Source: Apostichopus japonicus (taxonomy: Eukaryota; Echinodermata; Holothuroidea; Aspidochirotida; Stichopodidae). Taken from it: a DNA stretch of 64,000 bases. Shown here piece by piece: positions 33,435 to 44,600 of the stretch (position 1 is its first letter; the number at the start of each line of letters is the position of its first letter). The DNA lies in assembly GCF_037975245.1 (NCBI RefSeq), contig NC_092576.1:26425611-26489610 (forward strand). Reading direction: 5' to 3'. The notes under the pieces are model-generated. The model ran no database searches and was not told the DNA's origin. It saw nothing but the letters and a program-made list of their open reading frames with translations. A program made the position numbers and the translations under genes.

Positions 33435-33892
33435 GCCCCCGGTAGCCTACCTTAGAACAGTAGGCCTATTCTACAACAAGTTGCAGTCCGAACAGTTACA
33501 TAGTATTAAACTGGCACTGATAGGGGTACTCGGTTTAGTCGTTGTACAACTCGTGTTTATATGTAAAGGGTTGTACTACAGCCTTAATTCGTAACTAACT
33601 GTGTAGGCATGTGCTGCAGATAGTATTCACTATTTCAGTAGCCTCTAACAAGGCAAATTAAATATTTCATTTTAAATATTACCAGGTTGCAATTTATAAC
33701 AGTTGTTTCGTTATAGTACTCTTTAAATGGTCCTTTTTTCATTCAGCATAGCCTACCTAGATTGGCTTACCGGTATTAAATACTTTTTCAGATTAGGTAT
33801 AGGCCTACTTTTGATTGGCCCCCAGTTTAATGATTGAATTGTTTGATATTGCTGATTCTTAAAGTTGTTGTCTGAATTTTTCCACCCAAACT

Positions 33893-34790
33893 GTTCTACA
33901 ATTATCGGTTCAGCCAATACTGCTTCCTTAATTATCAGTTTAGCCAATACGATTTCCTCAATTATCATTTCAGCCAATACTGTTTTCTCAATTATCTTTT
34001 CAGCCAATACGGTTTTCTCAAATATCGTTCAGCCAATACAGTTTCCCCAATTATCATTGTTTCAGCCAATACGGTTTCCTTAAGTTATCATTTCAGTCAA
34101 AAGTCAAAACAGTTTCCTCAATTGTTGTTTCAGCTAGTACAGTTTCCTTAATTATTGTGTCAGCCAATACCGTTTACTAAAACTTATTACTTATTGTTTC
34201 AGACAATAAGTAGTGCTTCTTTTGTTGTTTATACATTCCTCAAATATAGTTTCAACCTACTGTTTCATCAATTATCATTTCAGCCAATACGGTGTCCCCC
34301 AATTATCGTTTCAGCCAATACGGTTTCCTCGATTATTGTTTCAGCTAGTACAGTTTCCTCAATTATTTTGTCAGCCAATACCGTTTACTAAAACTTACTA
34401 CTTATTGTTTCAGGCAATAAGTACTGCTTCTTTTGTTGTTTATACATTCCTCAATTAGGCCTATAGTTTCAACCAACTGTTTCATCAGTTATCGTTTCAG
34501 TCAATACAGTGTCCCCAATTATCGTTTCAGCCAATACGGTTTCCTCAATTATTATTTCAGCCAATACAGTTTTCTCAAGTTAGCATTTCAGTAAAAAGTC
34601 CAAACAGATTCCTCAATTATTGTTTCAGCCAGTACAGTTTCCTCAGTTATTGTGTCAGCCAATACTGTTTACTAAACCTTATTACTTATTGTTTCAGGTA
34701 ATAAGTAAGTGCTTCTTTTGTTGTTTATACATTTGTCTTGTGCACTCTATTGTTTCAGCCAATAAGCCTACTACTTCTTTAATTATTATT
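33893..34790 (+). repeat. ~30-bp minisatellite with higher-order repeats
   Basis: The monomer is approximately ttcagccaatacggtttcct followed by caattatcrt, repeated many times with substitutions. Three times (about 34178, 34388, 34668) the array is interrupted by the same longer cassette (ttactaaaacttattactta...gtgcttcttttgttgtttat), so a higher-order unit of roughly 210-280 bp has also been amplified. It lies directly upstream of the Helentron-like ORF at 34902. Helentron-derived elements commonly contain internal minisatellites, so it may belong to that element. Confidence 0.9.
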
Positions 34791-34901
34791 TAGGCCTATA
34801 CATTTGTCATACATGTGCACTCTTTTTTTCTACATCACTTTGCCAGTGCAGCATATCATATTATTGACCTGACAAGGTGCATTTGTTCAAACAATTCCAT
34901 C

Positions 34902-36739
34902 ATGAGCATGCAGAAACGGGCCATAAGTCAAGGTTCTTTTCATGAAGGTTCACTGTGTTTTTCAAACAATACAAGGGGAAAACAGTGAATGGCAAACTGC
35001 CTCATATTCCTATCCACTTCTGTTTTGAAATTACAAACTCTTATTTCCTCTCAAGACTTAGATCAAATTATGATTTTAGGTGATAAAATGTACTCACTCA
35101 TATGTCAGGCAAAGAAAAAAAAAATTAGTTCATGGTTACATGCCACAGATTTACCTACATATTACACGTTTGGAGGAAATTCCTTTGCATCTAAATTAGT
35201 GAAGACATACTCTGGAGTTGTTTCATGTAGATCAACATACTTGGAAGATGACAACTGGCAACTGCTTTTGACCATTTCCCAACCTGCATTTTTATATCAA
35301 AAGGCAATGCTATTGCTATGTATAATGACAAAGACACTGATTCATATTTCATCTTCGATTCCCACAGTAGGAGTAATAATGGCTTTATTGTGGTGGATGG
35401 CAGGAGCATTATTATAGAATTTAAATCTCTTAGAGATGTCGACTTACATTTAATTAAGGTTCTATTAAATGAAGGAGAGCTATGTCAGTTTGACCTTCAT
35501 TCCTTCAAAATTGAAAATGACTGGCCAATGTTTCTGAAATTGGGTAAACAATATAAGTCCTTAATGCAAGATCAACAGTTGTGTTTGCTGTTGGATAAAC
35601 AATGTGGTACAGAGAACATTGAACATCTTACTAGTGGACCTTCACTTAAACATGTTATGACTAAATTTTTTGTCCTATTGTATTACATCTGCAATACATA
35701 CCCTCACAATTGAACAGCTTAATCATCTCCACTGTATAAGCTGTGAGTTTGTTCATTTCATCCAAAAAAGGGTATTAATCTCTTCTGCTGGAACAGTTGC
35801 AGATGTACTATCCAGACTGTATTACGCTTTTGATGGTTACTACTACTCAACACAGGCACCAAAATGTTCAGGAACTGTATGGAATGACAAAGGCAGTAAC
35901 CAGAGTTTAACGAACAAGTTGTCTGTTGCGTTATGTGAATCTCAGCTTCTTATTTGTATTTCAAGTGTTACAGTGGCTATTTGCTTTGAGAGAAACCAAA
36001 AACAGTTCTATCTTTTTGACCCTCAGAAACAACATAATGTCTGTCAGAAAAAGGAAACAGAAATTGCAGATGTACTCATTTCCTTTAAAAAAATCCATGA
36101 TCTTTGCAACCATCTTGAACAAAATGTAGCAGTTTCGGAATCATTTGAAGTGATACCATTAAAAATCAGATCCATCGAACCGTCAACGTTCAGATCCATT
36201 TCTGTAGAACAGAGATGGAAATTTGAAATTGCAGCTGACAACACGTGTGATAACCGTGTAAAAAAGGTTTCAAGCCCAATAATCGATCAACAAAGCAATG
36301 TGACCGTTGCAAGTAATGCAAACAACATTTCAGAAATTGGTGATCTCTCTAAAACAGTTTTTTCATCTGCTACAAAAGGTAAACAGAGAAACAAACAGAC
36401 TGAGAATTCTGGTCCAAACCAATCAACTGATCACACTTTTCACACAGAAAAAAGTTCGCCCCCCACAAATTCATCAAGTAATACAAATAAATCAGAACCA
36501 AAACATTTACACAGAACAATTTCACACACAACAGACCAAAGGAGTTATCAACAACCACCTTCTGCTTGTTCAGATACACTTACTTCAACCGGGCATGAAG
36601 AGACAGTTGCTCCTCCTACAGAATCATCACATAATGTCAATGGCATCTCTGCAACTGTTATTATAGAGCATTTTAAGAATCATGCAGTGAAAAACCTGTT
36701 TATGTTTGCTGTATTTGTAACAGAAAACAGGTGCTGAAA
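34902..36739 (+). pseudogene. Helentron protease-like N-terminal region (herpes-type DUB/C76-like pattern)
   Basis: The ATG at 34902 opens MSMQKRAISQGSFHEGSL, then NNTRGKQ, an in-frame TGA (34986-34988) and MANCLIFLST. From memory, this type of domain has a Gln-Cys pair after the 'SRG(R/K)' motif, with Cys as the nucleophile; here the Cys position is the TGA. The domain continues with LDQIMILGDKMYSLI, and after a frameshift near 35300 with DSYFIFDSHSRSNNGF (the expected Asp-Ser-His block). After another shift near 35670 comes a second, weaker copy of the same fold (YYSTQAPKCSGTVWNDKG, KQFYLFDPQKQH). A long Ser/Thr/Asn/Gln-rich linker follows (to about 36650), then a frame change into the next region. 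Such a domain could process the transposon polyprotein or remove ubiquitin; the role in Helentrons is unknown. Confidence 0.65.
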
Positions 36740-38820
36740 TATTCTGAAAACAAGTATTCTCCTGAATTTTTGTTGCAATTTTTTCCAGATGATTCACAAA
36801 GCGCACATAGTGCAAAGATGATTTGCCATTGCTGCAACCAAAATATAATGAAGCAAAAGGTACCATGTCAGGCTCAAACGAACAAAATGAAACCTTTCAA
36901 TCAACCTGTTGAATTATCACAACTCAACTGTCTTGAAAGACATTTGGTAGTACCAGTAATACCATTTATGAAAATTTCTCCCTTACCAAAAGGTGCTCAG
37001 AAAGGGCTTTGTGGTCCTGTAGTTTGTGTGGTATCAAATGTAACTTTGACAACCCAGCAGTTGCCAAGGATTATTGATCATAGTAGTCTTGTCAAAGTAA
37101 AACTGAAACGTAAGTTACAATATAAGGGACATCATTTGTTTCAAGAAGTGGATCCACACCGAATACATTGTGCACTTTCTTTTCTAAAAAGAAATAACCC
37201 ACACTATAAAAATATCCAGACTGAGAATGAAGAGTTTCCACAACATTGGGAATCTTCCATTGGAAATGCTTCATATATAACTACTGATATGCCAGAAACC
37301 ACTGCACAGGTATTCCAAAGTTGCACACAAACGTCAGATAGCTTCAGTGACATTACAGAAAGCAGTATTCCATCCCAGGATGTTTCAAACATTGATGAAA
37401 ACATACCTGAGTTAAACACACAACAGGATATTTCAGATATGGGGAATGAGAATCAAGAAACCCAAAGTAATTTAACTCAGACATCTGTACCTTTATACAC
37501 ATGCCTACAACCAACTGATATTGCACAAATTGTCCAAGAACACATAGATGAAACAGTGCTGTGTTTACTTAATGTTTTTAATAGTGAAGGAACATCATTT
37601 GCAACTCTATTTCCAGATGGAGCAAGTACATTAAAAGAACAAAGAGAAGTAAATATTTCTCCAAAAAGATATTTTAATGCAAGGTTACTTTCCTATGACA
37701 CACGTTTTGCACAGAATGCAGAATATATCTTTTTTGCTCAGTATACAACCGAACTTTATGAAATTTTATCATCCATATCAATTGCAATGCGAAAAGGGTC
37801 CAAGAGAACCTCTACTGGTAGAGTCATTACATCATCCATGTTACAGAACAAGGAGACATTACACCAGATTTTGACAAAGGATGGTGGTTATTACTTTATG
37901 AAGAAAATGAAGGAACACCAGCTTACTGGGAATGTGCCATGCGTGACCTATTTGCAATGGTAAGGCAACTTGGTATCCCTACATGGTTTTGCAGCTTTTC
38001 TGCAGCTGACAGGAGGTGGGCTGAAATTGCCCATGCAATACTTGAACAACAGGGGAAACCTATTCCAGAAAACCTTGATTGGACTACACACTGTCAAATA
38101 ATAGCCAGTAACCCAGTAACAGCAGCACGCATGTTTGACCACAGAGTGCAAGCCTTCATCAAGGATGTTATATTGTCTACTCTTCATCCAATCGGTCATG
38201 TTATTGACTATTTTTACAGAGTTGAATTTCAACAGAGAGGTTGGCCACACATACACTGCTTGTTCTGGATCAAACATGCTCCATTATATGGTAAGTCACC
38301 AACAAATGAAGTAGAAGCATTCATCAATAAATATGTTTCATGTAGAATGCCATCAGCAGCTGCTGAACCCCTACTTCATGAGAAAGTATCACAACTACAA
38401 ATACACAGCAAAAATCATTCCCGATCTTGCCAGAAAGGCAAAAAATCATGTCGATTTAATTTCCCAAGGTTACCATCAAAAGCTACATTCATATCCAAAC
38501 CTGTTGATGAAGCTGACAGTATTCCACCTGTACGTGGCTATTCTAATGCCGTCAAAAAGTTGTGGGATTCATTCTTTCATGATACAGACCATTCTCTTAC
38601 CATAGATGAAGCTTTACATAAGGCAGGGATTACCCAACAACAACTCCAAGATTGTGTCAGACAAAGTACACAGAAGGAAACCATTTTCTTAAGAAGGCAC
38701 CCTTCAGAAATATGGGTCAACAACTACAATCCAACACTTCTTATGGCTTGGGATGCAAACATGGATATTCAATTTGTTTTAGATGCGTACAGTTGTATTA
38801 TGTATATCATATCATATCAG
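36693..38820 (+). pseudogene. Helentron DUF6570-like region and N-terminal HUH Rep domain
   Basis: A frame beginning VCCICNRKQVLKYSEN carries CxxC pairs (CCIC, ICHCC). It then gives SQLNCLERHLVVPVIPFMKI and PLPKGAQKGLCGPVVCV, which match the DUF6570-type region preceding Rep in animal Helitrons. A 1-base shift near 37908 separates it from the Rep domain: GTPAYWECAMRDLFAMVRQL, PTWFCSFSAADRRW, and the HUH metal-binding block QQRGWPHIHC (HIH at 38248-38256). A Cys-rich CQKGKKSCRFNFPR segment follows, then VLDAYSCIMYIISY with candidate nucleophilic tyrosines at 38803-38805 and 38815-38817. Sequence of the LINE A 3' end begins directly after 38820. Rep domains nick and rejoin single-stranded transposon ends. 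Confidence 0.85.
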
Positions 38821-39070
38821 CCGTTTATCTGGGGCTGCCTTTTTTGGACGCTGGTGTGCTGGGGAGGGGTTTTCGCTGCGTGCGGGTCGTCCTTCTGTAC
38901 GTTTTTGAATGTTTGAGTGGGGAGGGGGTTGGGCGTTTTGTCTCTGCAGGTCGGCGGGCGTATGTTTTTTTGGCTCGCTAGACCTTAGTTTCGTTTGTCA
39001 GAATGGGATGGCTCGGTAGTGCCGTTTGGCCGTGACGTTTTGTATCCCGCATGGCGGGTCACGTAAAAAG
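38821..39070 (+). mobile_element. 250-bp LINE A 3' fragment inserted in the Rep tyrosine motif
   Basis: The match to family A runs from ccgtttgtctggggctgcc to the terminal cacgtaaaaa. It is flanked by ...catatcatatcag on the left and gcac-atatatcag on the right, a short duplication of the (A)TATCAG target. The Helentron frame reads MYIISY before the insertion and ISKAEREMGDLLK after it, so the LINE interrupts the YxxxYIxxYxxK-type segment of the Rep active site. Confidence 0.92.
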
Positions 39071-39540
39071 CACATATATCAGCAAAGCAGAACGAGAGAT
39101 GGGTGATTTGTTGAAAACAGCTCAACAAGAAGCACGTGATGGAAACCTTCAAGTAATGGATGAATTGAGAAAACTTGGTAGTGTGTATCTGCATCATAGA
39201 GAAGTGAGTGTAATGGAATCTGTATACAGAGTTACTGGCATGCATTTGAAACGTGTGTTCGAGTCATGTGTTCGAGTCAAGTTATATTTATCCCAACAGA
39301 TCTTGATTGTCAGAGACTATCAGTCCCTCTACAACGACTGCAAAATAGGGAGGAAGATACAGATGAAATATGGATGCCCAATATTAATGATAGGTACCTA
39401 GAACGCCGAACAGAGTTGACAAATATATGCCTTGCAACTTTTGCATCTGAGTACCGCTTTGTGGGAAAAGACAATGTCAAAACACAGTTCCATTAAGTAA
39501 TGGACTAGGCACAATGAAAAACCAGAATGCAAAATGCATT
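39071..39540 (+). pseudogene. Helentron Rep C-terminal region
   Basis: Continuation of the Rep/linker region after the LINE: ISKAEREMGDLLKTAQQEA, LRKLGSVYLHHREVSVMES, VYRVTGMHLKR. A 13-bp tandem duplication (tgtgttcgagtca twice, about 39257-39281) shifts the frame, which then reads SSQVIFIPTDLDCQRLSVPL, RYLERRTELTNICLATFASE. A stop at 39493-39495 is bypassed in another frame that reads LSNGLGTMKNQN. The next conserved block (KPAIIRYPK) is found only after 46150, so the protein is broken here by the large insertion. Confidence 0.8.
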
Positions 39541-40200
39541 GAGGTTTCGATGACTTCAATGCACTAGACTTCTGCTTGTTAGTATAACCAGAACTAGCTG
39601 TTACAATAACACTATGGCATGCTAACACAGGTCAGTCTGTACGTGGTTATACACACCTCCATCAAAAACAGTAGGGTTCTTGTACTCAATGTTATGAATC
39701 CGCACACCAAGTATTACAAACCAAACCAAATCTCTAATAACTTCGCACATTAAGGTTGCAGAGGAGTCCACTTATGGACAATATAGATTGGAATATGCCC
39801 ACAAAACTTCAAAGAATCAACTTGAAAGAAGCTTATACAGGTCACTGGAGGTCAACCTGAGGTCAAAGGTCACCCAAATGCAGGTCTACTATTGTATTAC
39901 AATAACTTAACTCCCAACCTTAATGGACATTTGGTTCTCAAGTTATTGCAAAAATACTAGTTTTTGACCCCTGATTGACCTTTGTTGACATTGGATCACA
40001 TGACTGTTATGTTTTGAAACAATCCCTTACCCCATTCACAACTAGTCCCAAAATATCAACCTTGTCACACCCTGTCAATGGTATTTTCACAAGTTGAGAA
40101 AAACTAGGCCAACATTACCGCCAACTCCATGAAGTGAAAGCAAATCTCAAGTTCACAGGTGCTTGACCTAGTTTCAGTTCAGTTTCAGTTCAGTTCTCGT
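39541..40200. other. left part of the large insertion in the Helentron
   Basis: No ORF. It contains dispersed-repeat text such as 'ccatcaaaaacagtagggttcttgtactcaatg' and 'tttttgacccctgattgacctttg'. The same family reappears after LINE B at about 45790-46150, so LINE B seems to have inserted into a repeat that had already invaded the Helentron. The boundary with the Helentron is uncertain by a few tens of bases. Confidence 0.5.
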
Positions 40201-40371
40201 GGAGTGCGGACGTGTTTTCGGCAGCTCTCCACTTTTCGTTGACCACACCTTTTTGTGTTTTACGTTGGCCTTTCATTAGTTTGCAGTTTGTGTTAGTGTA
40301 GTTTGTGTGTTTTGGGTTTGCTTCGTTTTTGTTTTGTATAGGTGCGTGGCTTTGCCACACCCCTAGCTGTC

Positions 40372-41643
40372 ATGGCGGCTCGCCGTGACAGCAAAATCGT
40401 ATTGTTGAGTTTTTCGGGGGAGGCTAAGGTCGTCCCCGGACAAGTTTTTTCAGTTTTGCGTTCTGTTGGTTTAAAAGTCCCTGGTGAGGTTGACGCGCTT
40501 CAGCGTAAACCTCTCCGGGGTATGAATTGTTTTGATGTTCGCTTTACCTCGGAGGCTGCCCGCGTCCGAGGCGTCCATGTGTTGGAGGGAGTCGAGGGAC
40601 TGAAGGTCACACCGTACGACAGTTCGGTGTGGGTGACAGTCCTCCATCTCCCTCTGGACATGTCTGAATAGATTGTTGTGCGGACACTGGGGCGTTTTGG
40701 GAAAGTAACCGGCTACGAGGAGCCGGAATTCCTTGAATGTAAGGGTGTAAAGACCGGGACCAGACGAGTTAGATTACAACTCAAGTCCGATATCCCCTCT
40801 ACCTTGTGGGCTAATGGGCACAGGGCCCACGTTGCATACCCGGGCCAGCCTCGCACTTGTTGGAGGTGTGGGCTGGAAGGGCATGAGGCCAGGTTGTGCC
40901 CGAACAAGCGGTGTAGCCGCTGTTTACAGGTTGGGCACACCCTGGCTGAGTGTAAAGGGGATATCGTATGTAACTCGTGTGGGAAAACGGGCCATCTCGC
41001 TCGTTTATGCCCAGACCGCTCATACGCCGCGAGAGTGGCTACGGGCGTGGTTGAAGCGGTCCCCGTCCCGGTCTTTCAAACCGTATCACCTGATGCTCCT
41101 CTCATCGCCCCAGTGTCCGACACTAGCGCCCCGGTGGTGGTTTTCAACTCCCCTTCGTGTTCTACCTCTTCCCTGGAGGAAGTTGCCGAGACTACCAGCC
41201 TGCCCACTAAGGCGGAGCAGGACAAAACGGCGGAGATGGTATTAGCGGAGTGGCATGCGGAGCAGGATGCCGCTTGTACTGGTTCACCGGTAGCTACGCC
41301 CGCTATCGGTGACACTAGTCGGCCCTCGAGTCAACCGGCCCAAGAGACATTAAGTGGCCCAGATTCGGACTCGCCAATGGAGGACTGTGCTTCCGCCTTA
41401 GTAGTTGTGGCTAAGGAGTCCTCCGATTGGTTTGATGAGACAAAACACGCCACTGATCTCACTGACTCGAGCGGCCCTTCCACCCTGCCCGCAGTCGCTT
41501 CCACTATACCGGACACGATGGTCGCTAGTGGACCTCCTGTTCCTTGTGACGAGGAGCTAAGAGGTCTGCTAGGTCGTAGGAAAAGGGGAAACACCGCTAA
41601 GGGCCTGAAAAGAGCCGTATTGGGAAAACATCGCAGGTTATGA
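40372..41643 (+). pseudogene. LINE B ORF1 (zinc-knuckle protein) with one in-frame TAG
   Basis: The start ATG 40372 (MAARRDSKIVLLSFSGEA) matches the family A start. The frame is continuous for about 423 codons except for a single TAG at 40669-40671, after LHLPLDMSE and before IVVRTLGRFGKV. Without that codon the N-terminal domain would run directly into the knuckle region. Three CCHC knuckles begin CWRCGLEGH, CSRCLQVGH and CNSCGKTGH (about 40857-41010). A long acidic, Ser/Thr/Pro-rich tail follows, with a basic end (RRKRGNTAKGLKRAVLGKHR). The stop TGA overlaps the ORF2 start in the tetranucleotide ATGA (41640-41643). Likely role: binding of element RNA. One stop codon alone disables it. Confidence 0.88.
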
Positions 41644-44600
41644 CACCAGACACCTTATCCCTCGTCACCCTTAATGTGAATGGGATGAGGGGTACCCCAA
41701 AAAGGCGACGGATTTTACAGTTCTGCAAGTTGCTCCAAGTGGATGTGGTCCTTTTGCAAGAGACCCACATATCTTGTGAGAGTGATGTTCATCTTTGGTC
41801 CTTGGAGTGGGGAGGAGGCCTTTATGCCTCCTTTGGATCAGGGGCATCTTGCGGGACTGTAATTTTGGTGTCCCCAAAACTGTGTCATTGTGTGGGAAAA
41901 GTGGAGAAAGACCATGAAGGTCGGGTGGTGTGCATACACTTAAGGCTCACGCGGGGTGAGTTGGTGGTTTGCAATGTGTATGCCCCCAACCGGCCAGCAT
42001 GTAGGAAAAATTTCTTCACGGTGTTGCCATCCTTTGTACCGGGTAAGGCAAATTGTATCCTTGGGGGGGACTTTAACTGTGTCCCTCACTCTGCGTTAGA
42101 TAGACGTTCGAGGAAAGAGTCCCCCAATTGCACCACCGGCATGATTGAGCTAGGCTTGTTTGTGAAGCACCGAGATCTTGTGGATGTTTGGAGGTCCCAA
42201 AATCCCCAGGTGGTTGCTTGTACGTGGCATAAACCAGATGGAACAGTTTCATCCAGACTCGACAGGTTTTATGCCCCGCGCAAGTTTCCTCGATCTCGGT
42301 GCTCGATTATTTCATGTCCTTTATCTGATCATGACGCTGTTGTTTTGCGCTTGCAGCTGCCGGAGTCCTTTCATGTGGAGAAGGGACTTTGGCGGCTGAA
42401 CACGGAAATTGTTAAAGAGCAAAACTTCAAGGAGCAATTTGTCGAGAAGTACAGAGGATGGCAGTCCCTCAAGCCTGCTTTCCCCAATGCGTTAGTCTGG
42501 TGGGACGAGGTCAAGTCCCTCATCAAGCAGTTCGCAATCAGGTATTGTGTTGAGAGAGCCCACCAACGGAGATTCAAGTTCCATTCCTTGTGCAATAGAG
42601 CAAGGGATGGTTCTTCATCGTCTGATCTGCATGCACTTGGAGTGTTTCTCGATGAGAAACTGCACGGAGCCCGAGTGCGTGCCAGAATCCAGTTTGTTGA
42701 GGCGGACGAGAAGCCCACTATTCGTTTTTACCGGGACGACACCAAGTCTGTGGTTGACCGCAGAATAAGGGCAGTGTGTCATCCTGGTGGGGTCGTCGTG
42801 GAGAGCCCGCAGGCAGTCCTAGGGGTATTTGGGTCGTTCTTTTCGAACCTGTACTCCAGGGCTGCTGTTAGCGAGGATCTCCAGGAGAACTTGTTGTCTG
42901 GTATAGACAAGGCCCCCCCTGAGAGTAAAAATGATAGCTTGGGCTCGAATCTCTCCGTTGGTGAGCTCTGGACAGCGGTAGCAGCGATGAAGAAGGGAAA
43001 GTCCCCCGGTCCCGATGGCCTCCCGGCAGAGTTCTATAGGACCTTCTGGGAGGTCCTCGGTGGGGACTTGAGAGACGTGTTCGCTACCGCTTTCCACTTG
43101 AATTACATGAGCCAAACACAGCGGGTTGGAAATATTATTCTCCTCCCAAAGTCAGGAGATCCTTTGGACCCTAGAAATAGGCGTCCAATAACGCTGTTAA
43201 ATGTGGACTACAAAATCCTGGCCAAAGCATTAGGAAATCGCTTATCGGACGTGATGCCGGATATTGTAGGTCCTCTCCAGACTTGTGCTGTGCGAGGCAA
43301 GTGTATTCAACATAACCTCTGGTTGATGAGAGACTTGATCGAGTTTGTTAAAGTTCGTGATTTGCCATGTGCACTGGTCTCACTGGACCAGGAAAAGGCC
43401 TTTGACATGGTAGATCACGACTTCCTGTTCAGAACCTTAGAGTCCTTCGGATTGAACTCCGTGTACATTCGTTGGGTCTCCTTATTATACAAGGACGTCA
43501 CGAGCATTGTCACTGTTAACGGATTAACTTCTGGTCCCTTCCCGGTTCGAAGAGGAGTCCGTCAGGGTTGTCCCCTCTCCCCGTTGTTGTATGTTCTCTT
43601 CAGCGAAACGCTCAGTACCTCGCTGGACAGATGCTTTGGATTTCGACCCTTCAACGTACCGGGTGGGGCTAGAGTTAAATGCGTGCAGTATGCCGATGAC
43701 GTCACCTGTATTGTGTCGGACCTCGCCTCCTTCAAGCCTTTATCGAAGGTTTTGACCACCTTCCAAGAGGCTACTGGCGCCAGACTGAATAAGTCCAAGA
43801 CCAAAGGGCTGCGATTGGGAGGTTGGCGCGGCCAATCCCTCCCGTTCGATGCTACTTGGTCAGATGTCATGATCAAGGTAAATGGCATCTGGCTAGGTTA
43901 TGGTGCCCCGGAGGCCACCACTTGGGCCGAGAAGGCTGATCAGGTGGAGGCAAGGCTCGACACATTCAGTCACAGGTGGCTCTCCCTCCCTGGGAAGGTT
44001 ACAGTTGTAAATAGGTTTGTTGTTCCTCTCCTTTGGTATCCTGGTACGGTGATCGCCGCACCGGATCATGCCTTGGTGCGACTGGAGAGGATCATTTTTG
44101 ATTTCATTTGGGGAAAGCGCAAACCAAACCTTGTCAAAAGGACCGTTCTGTATAAGACCCCCTTGAGCGGTGGGCTTGGTTTGGTCCACCTACCATCTAA
44201 ACTGCGCTTTCTCCTCTTGAAAGGTGTTTTTGTTGCTTTTGAAAATCCTTCGTTTCCCTTTGCTTTCTTTGTTAGGTACTGGGGTGGGTTTCTTTTTCGA
44301 CACCACTGGCCCGGATCCTTTTCCAATAACCGGCCAAAGGCGACACGCCCTTCTGGGGTCTATACTCAGATTGGTGACTCTCTTCGTAGAATCAAAGAAG
44401 AGGGTGGGCCACAGGTTCTGCTGAACGTGGCCCCCTCTGTGTTATACCCACCATTGTTTCGCTCAATGCTCGCGCCTGTGTGCCCGTCGGCTTGCCGGAC
44501 CGCCATCTCTCCAGATGTGTGGCGGTCTGTGTGTTGCAAGTCACTAGATAGCCGTCTCAGGGACTTGGCGTGGAGGATTGCACATGGGGTCCTCATCACT

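Noticed and set aside
33753-34458. Several overlapping open frames on both strands
   Set aside because: They are translations of the 30-bp minisatellite; a repeat unit that is a multiple of three keeps frames open without coding.
33893-34790. CRISPR-like array of short repeats
   Set aside because: Units are contiguous and degenerate with no unique spacers, and the genome is animal. It is a minisatellite.
34986-34988. Selenocysteine codon called as fact
   Set aside because: The element has many other disabling lesions, so a private nonsense mutation is far more likely; kept only as a testable idea.
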